Positions 1-8,173 of a stretch of DNA of 11,355 bases are shown in pieces. The DNA lies in assembly GCA_003024985.2 (NCBI GenBank), contig PXIH01S0000407.1; one strand, given 5' to 3'. The notes under the pieces were generated by a model. The model searched no databases and was not told the origin of the DNA. It was given only the letters and a program-made list of their open reading frames with translations. Positions within the stretch are counted from its first letter, which is position 1. Every line of letters starts with the position of its first letter. A program made the translations under genes and the position numbers. This DNA comes from Euperipatoides rowelli (taxonomy: Eukaryota; Onychophora; Udeonychophora; Euonychophora; Peripatopsidae).

Positions 1-82
1 CAAAAAAAAAAGGGGTAAAATTTTTTTTCTTTATCATCCACAGACCCCTGGGGGCCTGTGAACCGCAGGTTAAGAAACACTG
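1..82. mobile_element. hAT-type DNA transposon, one terminus
   Basis: Read on the minus strand, the segment ending at base 82 begins CAGTGTTTCTTAACCTGCGG, the usual form of a hAT-superfamily terminal inverted repeat (CAGTG followed by a TTCTTAACC-like stretch). Just inside is a short palindrome of the type often seen near these ends (cacaggcccc / ggggtctgtgg, about positions 40-62). The rest of the element would lie left of the window, so no transposase is visible. Bases 83-90 (ctctttgt) would be the 8-bp target-site copy if the element is complete. This is recognition by motif only; the family is not assigned. Confidence 0.6.
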
Positions 83-284
83 CTCTTTGTGATAATTTCT
101 ATAAAATCATCATCACCATCCATTTTACACAATCATGATTGAAAAATTAGCCCAGTTTGAACTGTGTTATTATTATATCAGCAAAACACTCATACACATT
201 GAATTTTCAAAACAAAATCAGGTATTTAATTCGCGGAAGTTGCATATATTTATAAATTAATCTTAAATAACTTTTTTTTTGAGG

Positions 285-745
285 GGGAGAAGAGGTTGCC
301 AAGCGGAATTGTTGGGTTTTAGTGATCTGGGATCGATTATGACTGAAGATAGTGAATTGGATACAGAAATAACACACAGAGTGAGTTCGGTTAGAAAAAA
401 TTTGAAGACGTCTACAGTGTTATATGATTGTAGAATAAGTGCAAGGGAAAGATTTGCAAGATAGTGGTGAGACTGGCATTGCTGTATGGGGCTGAAAGAT
501 GGCCAGTGAAGAAGGCTCAGGCGATGAGGCTAGAGGAAGCTGAGGTGGATGTGTGGAGTGACAAGTAAAGATAAGATCAGGAATGAGAGGATAAGGGGCA
601 ACCAAAATGATAGAGAATCGAATAATGTGCAGGAAAGAAGATTACAGTGGTATGGATATGTCATTAGGAGAGAGGTTGGATATGTGGGGCGAAACGTGAG
701 ATAGGGATGGATTGTGTCAGAGAGGACTTAATAAAGGTCACATGA
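285..745 (+). mobile_element. Decayed non-LTR retrotransposon, C-terminal part of reverse-transcriptase ORF
   Basis: Translated pieces match the C-terminal region of a very common animal LINE reverse-transcriptase family. They are DLGSIMTEDSELDTEITHRV (frame of 279-464, stop at 462-464), then KIVVRLALLYGAERWPVKKA from 458 in another frame, then KIRNERIRG and QERRLQWYGYVIRREVGY from about 573 in a third frame, then MDCVREDLIKV from 707 back in the second frame. The order is that of the family: the post-palm repeat, the ALLYGAE motif, the KIRNE and RLxWYGHVxRR motifs, and the final W-xDCVxEDL. At least two frameshifts and an internal loss between about 700 and 707 (the usual basic GRP-type linker is absent) make it inactive. 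The catalytic YxDD box is not present, so the copy is 5'-truncated, and the 3' tail is missing too. No function is expected today. Confidence 0.85.
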
Positions 746-2102
746 TATGGATTTATTTTTTTTAGATTTCATTTCAAATAAAATTACTAAAAAAAATAAT
801 TCCACTTAGTTAAAAAAAAAAAATGTTATTTAAAAATGAAATTTAATAAATATTTCTACATAGGTCAGAGGTCATAGAAACAATTCATTGGGTCCGAGAG
901 TATTTTATCATGTTATCACAAACAGTAACATGCAATATGAGCAATCTTTCATAGCATAGAAACAACCAACGTTAGCCACTTATCAGTCAAGTTCAATTCT
1001 TTACGTTTATTTTTTAATAACTGGACTACTTAATTTAACTCATGGATGGCGGAGATATTTCAACTTTACAATTCCAAAAGTAATAATTTCTTGCAAATTT
1101 GACTTATGGGCATGGTAAGATAGTGACGGAGCATCATCATCTAATGGGACCTAATTATGGATGAACATCTAATTATGGATGAACATGAGAGGCACGCCCC
1201 CACAGACTGGTTGATTAAATTTTATATAATCATATTTAGAAATTAATTAAACATATTTAAATAAAGAATATATCAGTATGAAGCTTTAAAAAATTGACAC
1301 ACTAAAAGTAAAAATTGTTTGTATACGGCGAATATAAATACAATATTGTTTTGCTTAAGTAATATACTGCCGAATATTCTCATAATGTTATTGTGTTGTG
1401 GTTGGATTTGCCTACTATAATAGAAAGCTAGAAATATAATGAGATACAACTTATTATTGATAGTATCTTACTGCAGAGAAGGCCATCTATCATAAGGTAT
1501 TCATCCCAGGCCTTTCTTATGCAATCTTCTGATATTATTAGGTTTATTAAAAGAACAAAATTATACAATGTGTAATTAACTAAAGACTTTAACTTTCTTT
1601 TAAATAAGACACATATTTTTTAATAATATAATAATAGGAAACAGTTGGCTTGTGTTTGTCAGAAAAATAATAGTTTACATAGCAATAAAAAAAAAAAAAG
1701 AAAAACGTAATAGATCATTTAGGGCACTTTTTTTTTTAAAAAAAAAAAATACTCTGAATTGTAGTTTATTTATGCCATAGTAATACAATTTCATTAATCG
1801 ATAATCAAACCAAAGATTGTTAATAAAACTGAAATTCTGCAGTTGGTATAATCCATAAATGCTAATAATTTGCCTTTTATTATGCATAGTGGAAATACAG
1901 TGCTGTTGTAAGTTCACTATATTAGGTGAGAGCCAAAACTTACTCCCTTCCCATTTTTAAACATTTCCAAAGACATAAAATCAAAATGTAAATTCTTTAT
2001 TGGAGATAAAAAAAAATATTTAGACATGATATGTAAATGAAAGAATAAGACCAGAATTATTATAGAATGTTTTATTGTGCTATATATTACTCAGTCTTGT
2101 TA
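746..2102. other. AT-rich non-coding stretch
   Basis: No credible gene here. It holds several homopolymer runs, including a T10A12 palindrome at 1728-1749 and an A-run at 1687-1699, plus a small tandem duplication annotated separately. The 80-codon minus-strand frame at 1675-1917 is built on those A/T runs (its product has FFFFF and FFFFFKKK stretches) and has no family resemblance. Whether this lies inside an intron or upstream of the gene cannot be told. Confidence 0.5.
1151..1186. repeat. 18-bp perfect tandem duplication
   Basis: The 18-base unit ctaattatggatgaacat occurs twice head to tail (1151-1168 and 1169-1186) without mismatch, which points to recent replication slippage. It is too short to call a satellite. 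Confidence 0.9.
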
Positions 2103-2199
2103 TCAAGACCGGACACTTTGAGTCCAACATCAAGACCAGAGACATAAAGACCAAGACCAGACGTATCAAGACCAAGATCAGAGACACCAAGACCAGAGA
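2103..2199. repeat. agaccaaga-type degenerate tandem repeat, left block
   Basis: About 97 bases built from variants of atcaagaccaagaccagag, with at least six agacc words spaced 6-20 bases apart. The same word family reappears at 2718-2872. Such sequence is familiar as the subterminal repeat of some animal DNA transposons, so the two blocks may be the ends of one element about 770 bp long. I could not find clear terminal inverted repeats or a target-site duplication. Confidence 0.6.
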
Positions 2200-2717
2200 A
2201 TATTGTTAAAAGTTATAAAAAAATCACTCAAACACAGCAAAGCAGACTACGTTTTATAATACATTTTTAAACAAATACGTTTTCAAACGATTTCACTGCA
2301 CAGCAACAACATAAAACTTTTAAAATTAAAAATACAGGACTTATTTCACTGAAATTAGGTAGTGATACATTATAGAAAAATTTTTCATTCTTTGTTAAAG
2401 CAAAGTTAGATTTTATACAGATCATCTGAGATTAAAAATTAATCGCTCATTCTTACTCTATGACGTCTCATCAAGATCTTATTATTTCTAAAATCCCTTT
2501 TTAGTAGTGATTAAATACAAATGTCCAAACATCTCACTTAAGTTTCCTTTACATTTGGAACATGCAGCAAACTATTGATTGCTAACTTTTTCCATTTGAA
2601 AATCTTTAAATTCCAATTACCCAATACCTGGTATTTTTTTTTTGTTGCAGACATTAATGTAATGTACAATGAAAAATTATAACAAAAATCAGTAGAAATG
2701 AATTAAATATTGTAAAT
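2200..2717. other. AT-rich spacer between the two agaccaaga repeat blocks
   Basis: No open reading frame of note and no recognised RNA. It would be the interior of the putative non-autonomous element if blocks 2103-2199 and 2718-2872 are its ends. A polypyrimidine-AG string (tttttttttttgttgcag, ending about 2650) resembles a splice acceptor, but the following bases reach a stop within about ten codons in the phase used by the repeated exons. Confidence 0.35.
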
Positions 2718-2872
2718 GTCGAGATCAAGACCAAGAAGGCAATTTGGAGATTCTTATTCGTGATCTCGGACCAAGACCGAGATCAAGAATAAGAATCTTG
2801 AGACCAGTACAAGACCAAGAACACATATGTGTGGTCTCAAGAGGTATCGAGATCAAGACCTGGTCTCGAGAC
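2718..2872. repeat. agaccaaga-type repeat with nested palindromes, right block
   Basis: It combines the agaccaaga / gagatcaagacc word family with three inverted repeats. Bases 2747-2769 pair with 2777-2799 (about 23 bp, two or so mismatches, 7-nt loop). TTGAGACCA at 2798-2806 pairs with TGGTCTCAA at 2832-2840 around the 12-base palindrome ACACATATGTGT. GTCTCGAGAC at 2863-2872 is a perfect palindrome. This density of palindromes fits the end of a non-autonomous DNA transposon; the family name is not certain. Confidence 0.6.
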
Positions 2873-3121
2873 TAACATCTCTGATATTACTTATAAAAAT
2901 ACCCATCTCCCTTACATCGATTTACTCTTGACTACATCATCAATTGCTTGCAATCAACCCTACCTACAGGATACTTTTAGCACTATCATACAAAGGGGGA
3001 GGAGTAAAATGATTAACTTACAAATTTAATTTTTAAATGCCTTTTTTATTATTCTTTAACCAAGTGGATTTTTTATTTTTATTAATTTTCTTTGAGAATG
3101 TAATCATTAAAAAAAATTCAT

Positions 3122-3302
3122 TTTGTGTGACCTTTAAGGAAAAAATGGGCTTAGTGGTGGAAAATGTGAAATATCCGGCTTGGGGGAGAAGAGCAATCAG
3201 AAACATCAACCCCACATAAAAGTGGAGGAAGATGAAGAGAAAGGAGTGATATTGTTTGAAAAAAATTAAAAAAAAAAAAAAAATCTATTTGTGTGACCTT
3301 TA
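3122..3302 (+). mobile_element. 5'-truncated LINE 3' end with target-site duplication
   Basis: A 151-bp insert (3137-3287) lies between two copies of TTTGTGTGACCTTTA (3122-3136 and 3288-3302), a 15-bp target-site duplication, and ends in a poly(A) run. The inserted sequence reads PAWGRRAIRNINPT then a stop (about 3175-3219), followed by aaaagtggaggaagatgaag. This is the usual C-terminal tail and short 3' UTR of the same LINE family as the 285-745 fragment. Length, A-tail and target-site copy are all those of target-primed reverse transcription. Copies 2 and 3 of the surrounding duplicated segment lack it. Confidence 0.8.
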
Positions 3303-3368
3303 TTGTGATAAACTCTATGCCATTTCTACTAATACGCAAGACTTATTTTAACCTTTATAATTTCTTAG

Positions 3369-3446
3369 AAGATCCTGCTACTGAGACTCTTGAAACATCA
3401 CTCACATCTAGCAAGAAAATGAAGAAAGATACAGACCCAAAAGAAG
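3369..3446 (+). CDS. Repeated internal exon, copy 1 (unrecognised Lys-rich protein)
   Basis: This exon is 78 bp, 26 codons including the split one. It follows an acceptor (tttcttag, AG at 3367-3368) and ends at GAAG|gtttgt. Both introns are phase 1: the first two bases complete a codon and one base is left at the end, so it can be added or skipped without a frameshift. Its product reads DPATETLETSLTSSKKMKKD then TDPKE. The acidic/Ser-Thr part and the basic KKMKK tail are shared with the exons at 7629 and 9902; it is three codons shorter (the SY region before the Lys cluster is lost), and its donor is the weakest of the three. No domain is recognised; the composition suggests a disordered, possibly nuclear-localising segment. 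Start and stop codons lie outside this exon. The frame is also open on both sides (3293-3562), so retention of flanking sequence would not stop translation at once. A chance ORF is unlikely because the copies conserve frame and splice sites. Confidence 0.65.
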
Positions 3447-3710
3447 GTTTGTCCATTAATATCCTCCTTTATATTAATCATTTCTATTTAAAAAATTATT
3501 ACCAATACATTTTTCATATATTTCATTATGATGTGATAGATCGTCAAATCACTTTTAATTAATCCAAAGTTGTAGCAAATTCTTTGCGCTAGAAAAGGAA
3601 ATTTAATATGTTGTAAATTCATATAGTCAACTGTTTCTAAGTTGTGGCAACAATCCAGTTGGTAAGGCAAAATATTAAGTATTCAATAACTTAAAGAGAT
3701 GTTCTAAATT

Positions 3711-3757
3711 ATTTAAGATCTGTTCTAAATTAAGTTAAATTTGAACAGATCTTAAAT
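3711..3757. repeat. Inverted repeat, 15-bp perfect arms
   Basis: ATTTAAGATCTGTTC at 3711-3725 is the exact reverse complement of GAACAGATCTTAAAT at 3743-3757, and a few more A/T pairs extend into the 17-nt loop. The right arm is alignable with copy 2 (aacaggttttaaatatt, about 7990-8006), the left arm less so; the hairpin therefore formed in copy 1 after duplication, or was lost from copy 2. Confidence 0.85.
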
Positions 3758-4458
3758 ATTAACAAAAGCTGATTGTTTATAAAATATAGGTAGCTAAAAC
3801 TAAAAAGTTCAGTTAAATTATGTTTATCATCTTTCACTGTCTCTGTGTTTCATTCATATAATTAAAGAACATAATTAATTTAAGATCACCAGACTCTAGA
3901 AACCATTAAAAGGAAGAGCATCTCCAATGAAGATCTCTAGTAACTTAACTTAGAATTGCATATTGTATATTATGAATGTTTGCTATGATTTTTATCTAGA
4001 CTATTTGCTTGAAATTTGATACACTAGTTTTCCTTTTGGATTTAAGATAAAAAATCTAGTCTACACAAAATTTAAGCTTTATTTTGAATATACTCTATAA
4101 TATACTGCAAAGCCATATGGTGGAAGTTTTTTCAGGGTAGTGGGGTAACAGAACTTTTACATTGATATTACAAGTTACTTTTATGTTAGATTGATTTTGA
4201 GAAGCTTTTTTTTTTTTTTTTTTGGTTGTATGTACTTTGTTATAGTATTTGATAAATCTAAAATTAAATGGGCTTTTGTTTTTTTTTTAGACAAAAATGT
4301 ATAGACATTTATTACAATTGGCTAACGTTATATTAAATGTTTAAGTTTTGGTTGGTCTCATTTTTACAAAGGGCTTTCAAGTTGTTAATTAAAACATTTC
4401 AGAGGGAGTGTTTGAACCTCCAAACTCCCCCCCCCATTCCTCCACCGTACACACTTGA

Positions 4459-4491
4459 TTTACTGTATATGTACTGTTTGTATACAGTAAA
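4459..4491. repeat. TACTGTA-type hairpin
   Basis: TTTACTGTATA at 4459-4469 is the reverse complement of TATACAGTAAA at 4481-4491, with an 11-nt loop. It shares its core with hairpins at 8062-8083 and 8133-8173. Confidence 0.85.
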
Positions 4492-5219
4492 AATAGGTAC
4501 AGCTGTGTTGTCTGGCACCTCATCATCCTGAATGTTCTATTAATCAACATAAAGGCTCTCACCATTCATGGTTTTACAGAATATATAGAACAATGCCTAC
4601 CTCTCATATGCATTACAATGAATCCCATGGGGGCACACTACTACTGTAACTGGTGCCGGTGTAGTTTGTAGCGTTGATGTAACCCGGGTCAGAAAGAATT
4701 CTGATAAAGGAAGAAAGAAGTGAAAGGATGATTGGAAATGAAACTTGAAAATTAAAGGGATCTGATGTTGTTAAAAGATGGCATACTGTATATCGCTTGA
4801 ACTGGAACGTGCTCTTAGTCTTGAATGATGTTGAACTGTAAAAGCTGGAACAACGAGAAAATGTGTTAAATACATAAACACACCATAACCAAATAAATGC
4901 TCTGCAATAGTAGGATTAAATGAACAGATGGCAACTGGATTGCTAAAATAAATCAAGTACTTTTATTTCAAGTTGGAACAATTACAAGTAAGAAACACCC
5001 CACTACCAGCAATTTGTGTCATAAAGTACAGATGGGAGGGGGGTCAAAAGTGGGTGGATTGGCTCTTGCAAGCCATTTATATAGTTACAAGAAATAAATA
5101 TTTGGCTAAAATGGCAAAAACCACTCTGACCAAATTTAACAAAGTTTTAAAAAAGACAATATTTTTATACATAAAAACTTACAATGAATAAATTACCTTA
5201 ATTCACACATGCACGGGAG

Positions 5220-5338
5220 TTGATTATTTTATGCAATGTTTACAATTTTTATAATGGATCACATTACACGAGCATAGCATTTACTATTGAACATAGTAAT
5301 GCCTTGCTCAATCGTAAACAAAGCATAAAATAAAATCA
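5220..5338. repeat. Imperfect 119-bp fold-back
   Basis: Outer arms tgattattttatgcaatgttt (5221-5241) and aaacaaagcataaaataaaa (5316-5335) pair with small indels. Inner arms gagcatagcatttactat and atagtaatgccttgctc (about 5270-5287 and 5293-5309) pair around the 5-nt loop TGAAC. The left arm carries some 25 unpaired bases between the two blocks. It looks like a hairpin-type MITE or an old inverted duplication. No target-site duplication was found. Confidence 0.75.
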
Positions 5339-6734
5339 GCCATTTTTTGAATGCAAGAATCAAACTAAAGGAAAAAAGAACTAACTATATTTGTTTAAAA
5401 CCATACGTTACTTACATTAACATTTTAAAACAATATAGATGACTATCAGTAAATGTAATACAATTAATTTTTAATTCAAACTCCATGTTCTAAAAGATGA
5501 GATCAAGGTGAATTTGTTGCAGAGAAAAATCATAATTTGTATTACCATAAATTAAATAATCATCTCAAGTGCTCAAAGTATAAAGCACATTATAAATCTT
5601 ATAACTGTTGGAGTGGTCATAAGCTTTGAACGACAGCAAAATGAATCTTAGAATGAGGTGAAAGGAGAAATGTATTGATTTCTCTGCTTTATGACTATTT
5701 TGGGATAAGCAGTTAATAACATCATTTGGCTTTTAACCATTTCATGGGCAACTTTTCCATGGAAAAAATCCTTTTCCCCCATTAAAATATCATGCGTTAT
5801 GCTAAGTGCAGCTTCTAATTGAGAAAACCGTGGAAGCATAGAAGCTTCCTTGTTAAAGCTAATGAAAAAAAAAAAGTTGGGAGCATGGTCATGTCTTTCT
5901 GTACTGATCAATCTGCTAATGGATTGATTTGACTCGGTTCTTTTCGGTCAACTCTGAATTGTTTTTTTTCCTTGAAAGGAAAAACAATATATTAGAATGA
6001 GAAGTACAGTGTTTACATTGAGTGCTCTACTTTATGATAAAATCTCTCATAAAATATTTTGAAAAATATGATTGTGCATGTAGGCACAGGTTAAAAAGCA
6101 CGAGTGGACCTTTTGGAGAAGGTCAACAGTGTTTACAGTCGAACTGGAATTCTCACTTTGCTTATTGTCATACATTGCAATTTTTAATAAGCATTACTTA
6201 TATGCTAGCTCACTGATAGGTATTTCCTCTTTCTCTGTTCTCTTTAAATAATGATGAATAAGAAAGACTAATAAACAGCAAATGACAAGCTAGTTGTCCA
6301 GTCTAAGTATGGCAACTTTTTTTTTTAATCTAACATTAAATTGGGGAATAGAAGGGTTAAGTGAAGCAAGGAAAAGCTGTATGAAATAAAAAGGTACATT
6401 TCCCGGTCATAAGGTTAAGAGTATCCTATATGAAAGTAGTATGCAAACGGTAGATGACGTTTGAAGTATTAGGTCTTCAGCTAGTTTTAGGTAATTGTCG
6501 CACTGTTTTGTAAAGATTTTTTTCTCTCACACTAGTTGATTTTAAAAAGTATTACTTTAAATTGCCTAATTCGCATAACTGTCAGTTAGTATTTTTAGTC
6601 ATAAAAATTAAATAAAATACATAAAAATTTTGACATTAATAATTTTCTTAATTCTTAAATAAATTAGATGTTATAATAGTTAATAAAATGTTTGAACAGC
6701 TAAAAAAAAAAATATTGTCAAAAATATAAAAAAA

Positions 6735-6806
6735 AATATGTTGGACCCCAGCATTTGGAAAATTTAGAAGTAGCTCATGGCCTACAAAAGGTTGTTCAAC
6801 ATAGTC
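6735..6806. mobile_element. Possible degenerate hAT-type end
   Basis: The stretch with ttggaccccagcatttggaa, ctcatggcctacaaaagg and ttgttcaacatag resembles the subterminal GACCCC ... CTCGCGGCC ... AAAAGGTTG ... CAACACTG layout of many hAT elements, with mutations at the diagnostic CAGTG (here ctatg on the minus strand). No partner end or 8-bp target-site copy was found, so this is a suggestion only. Confidence 0.3.
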
Positions 6807-7248
6807 TATTAAACACATTCTTATCTTGACTAAAGGTTAATATGAACGTTTATTGAGCAGCATATGTTTATTAAAATCTATAAGTGGCACATTTTGTCTA
6901 AAAGGACGGAGATTAATTTTTTTTTTTGTATGTTTTTGTTTTTTGCCCGCATATCATGAATAATAAGGGATATGCCCTCTAGATTGAGAAACATGTGCAA
7001 TAAGATTTTTATATACAGTATACCAGTACAGTTTTTATTATATAATCACTTGAAAACTCATTGCTAATAGCCATTTAATAATTTTTGTTTTAAAAAAAGT
7101 AAAAATTTTCTTGCCTATAGTATGGTCTTAGTAATCTTTTAATTTTCTTCAATACCTGCCTTAGATTCACAATAGTAAGATCACTTTTTAGCAGTAAATT
7201 TGATTTTCATTAGAAGAATTCCTGTATTTTCTAATGTTTTTTTTTTAT

Positions 7249-7278
7249 GGGGGGGAGGGGGGGAGGGGTGGAAGTGGG
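7249..7278 (+). other. G-run with G-quadruplex potential
   Basis: Four guanine tracts, G7-A-G7-A-G4-(7 nt)-G3, meet the standard G3+N1-7 rule. The tract sits in an otherwise AT-rich intron, on the same strand as the exons, about 350 bp before exon copy 2, so it would also exist in the pre-mRNA. Confidence 0.7.
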
Positions 7279-7419
7279 AGCATGATGTTGGAAAAGCAGT
7301 TAACTTTTTAATGGGATTTTATACCCACTAAAATATCCCACCTCTCCTCTGTCTATTATCAAACACTGGATTTCTTATATTTGTAGTTTGTCTTAGTTAC
7401 AAATATTATAACTAAGGAC

Positions 7420-7446
7420 TTATTGAATATTAATAATATTCAATAA
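7420..7446. repeat. Perfect 12-bp hairpin with 3-nt loop
   Basis: TTATTGAATATT at 7420-7431 and AATATTCAATAA at 7435-7446 pair without mismatch around AAT. Directly upstream a second small inverted repeat, cttagtta / taactaag (about 7392-7416), suggests local fold-back synthesis. It lies at the upstream edge of copy 2. Confidence 0.9.
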
Positions 7447-7628
7447 ATTCTATTTCTTTTTATCTTAGGTTTCTGCTTTTTAATTATTTCTCCAATCTTT
7501 GAATTAATTTTTTTTAAAAAAAATAGCTTGTTTGAAATTTTTTATTCAGCTAATAGTTTATTTTATGACAAACTTTATGAGTGTTCCTATAAAGTGTGAG
7601 ACTTACTGTACATAAAATAATTTTTTAG

Positions 7629-7715
7629 GAGAACCCGTTGTTGAAACTTCTGAAGTACCATCAGCGTCTAGCAATTCTTACAAGAAAATGAAAAAAGATA
7701 CAGACCAGAAAAAAG
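7629..7715 (+). CDS. Repeated internal exon, copy 2 (unrecognised Lys-rich protein)
   Basis: This exon is 87 bp, 29 codons including the split one. It follows ttttttag (AG at 7627-7628) and ends at AAAAAG|gtaata, a good donor; both introns are phase 1. The leftover G of copy 1 plus GA gives Gly at the join. The product reads EPVVETSEVPSASSNSYKKM then KKDTDQKK. The first half is acidic and Ser-rich, the second strongly basic. By hand count it differs from copy 3 at 17 of 87 bases; only one of these lies in the last 40 bases (from TCTTAC on), while the first 47 hold 16, most of which change amino acids. It is probably an internal cassette of a longer protein whose ends are outside the window. 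The function is not recognised; a nuclear-localisation-like basic cluster is all that can be pointed to. Confidence 0.7.
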
Positions 7716-7797
7716 GTAATATCTATTAATGTCATTCATTACAATAAGCAATTTTTACTTTGAAAAACTATATCTACTGTACCTTTCATATCTTTAA

Positions 7798-7832
7798 AAT
7801 GATAAGTGTCACTTTCTTTGACACTTATCATT
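7798..7832. repeat. Perfect 14-bp hairpin downstream of exon copy 2
   Basis: AATGATAAGTGTCA at 7798-7811 and TGACACTTATCATT at 7819-7832 pair exactly, with a 7-nt loop. It starts 83 bases after the donor site, on the transcribed strand, so it could form in the pre-mRNA. No corresponding stem is seen in copies 1 or 3. Confidence 0.9.
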
Positions 7833-8061
7833 ATTTGTCCCTGAAATGAAGTTTTAACATGTTATGAAATCCAACTGTTCATAGATTATATATCAACAAA
7901 TGTTGTTGTTACAGTAAGGAAAAATAATAATATTAAATATCTTGGATGTTTATCATTTCTAAATATTTATTAAAGTAGCCTAATTTAAAACAGGTTTTAA
8001 ATATTAGCAAAATATAAATGTTGAAAAAATATACATAAAGGTTAGTTTAAACGCACAATAC

Positions 8062-8083
8062 ATATACTGTATGTACAGTATAT
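8062..8083. repeat. TACTGTA-type hairpin, 10-bp arms
   Basis: ATATACTGTA at 8062-8071 pairs exactly with TACAGTATAT at 8074-8083 around TG. It has the same core as 4459-4491 and 8133-8173. Confidence 0.85.
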
Positions 8084-8132
8084 AATTTAATACATATTCT
8101 TTACATATATTTTAATCTGTATATATATAGCC

Positions 8133-8173
8133 TACCATATACTGTATATTTGAAAAGTATACAGTATATGGTA
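8133..8173. repeat. TACTGTA-type hairpin, 16-bp arms
   Basis: TACCATATACTGTATA at 8133-8148 pairs exactly with TATACAGTATATGGTA at 8158-8173 over a 9-nt loop. It is the longest member of the TACTGTA hairpin set. Confidence 0.9.

Larger units (their letters stand above)
3030..3810 (+). repeat. Duplicated exon-containing segment, copy 1
   Basis: Sequence on both sides of exon 3369-3446 is homologous to that around 7629-7715. Upstream, tgccttttttattattctt and gataaactctatg correspond to tgctttttaattatttct and gacaaactttatg in copy 2. Downstream, aatttaatatgttgtaaatt, agtcaactgttt and aacagatcttaaatattaac (about 3601-3620, 3628-3639 and 3744-3763) correspond to words at 7850-8010 in copy 2. Apart from a LINE insertion inside it (3137-3287), the unit is about 0.6-0.7 kb. 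Boundaries are by eye and approximate. Confidence 0.65.
3811..7384. other. Large AT-rich intron body between exon copies 1 and 2
   Basis: This is most of the putative 4182-bp intron 3447-7628. I see no supported gene in it. It contains an 18-T run (4206-4223), a C9 run (4427-4435), a slightly more GC-rich patch at 4620-4700 with no recognisable content, hairpins at 4459-4491 and 5220-5338, a hAT-like patch near 6735-6806 and a G-rich run at 7249-7278. Open frames of 60-87 codons (4337-4531, 4973-5191, 5648-5911 minus, 6022-6216) are of the size expected by chance at this base composition. Confidence 0.5.
7385..8060 (+). repeat. Duplicated exon-containing segment, copy 2
   Basis: It is alignable with copy 1 on both sides of the exon and, on a shorter stretch, with copy 3. 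The shared upstream words with copy 3 are taattttttttaaaaaaaatagc (7505) and tagttttttttaaaaaaactagc (9533). The shared downstream words are agcaatttttactttgaaaa (7746) and agcaatttttctttgaaaa (10028). Homology to copy 1 continues to about 8050. Limits are approximate. Confidence 0.65.

Noticed and set aside
420-605. Minus-strand open frame of 61 codons
   Set aside because: It is the antisense shadow of the LINE reverse-transcriptase fragment on the + strand.
753-800. Acceptor-like ttattttttttag after the LINE fragment
   Set aside because: In the phase used by the repeated exons a stop comes after about 15 codons and no donor precedes it; T-runs followed by AG are frequent here.
1675-1917. 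80-codon minus-strand open frame
   Set aside because: Its length comes from A/T homopolymers that code for Phe and Lys runs; no motif and no splice or start context.
2103-2872. Regularly spaced repeats considered as a CRISPR-like array
   Set aside because: Units are degenerate, spacing is irregular and short, and the context is a eukaryotic transposon-rich intron or intergenic region.
3033-3339. Minus-strand frames at 3033-3215 and 3151-3339
   Set aside because: Antisense to the LINE 3' tail and its poly(A); no independent support.
4270-4340. Acceptor-like tttttttttag before acaaaaatg
   Set aside because: In-phase TAG within five codons and no similarity to the repeated exon.
4337-4531. 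64-codon open frame with a Pro-rich stretch
   Set aside because: The prolines come from the C9 run and nearby C-rich sequence; no homologous copy, no splice-site support.
4973-5191. 72-codon open frame
   Set aside because: Length is within chance for this AT content; no recognised motif and no duplication supporting it.
5948-5990. ttgttttttttccttgaaaggaaaaacaa considered as a bacterial-type terminator hairpin
   Set aside because: The sequence is eukaryotic, there is no gene before it, and short A/T palindromes of this kind are common throughout the window.
6022-6216. 64-codon open frame
   Set aside because: No motif, no splice support, chance-sized.
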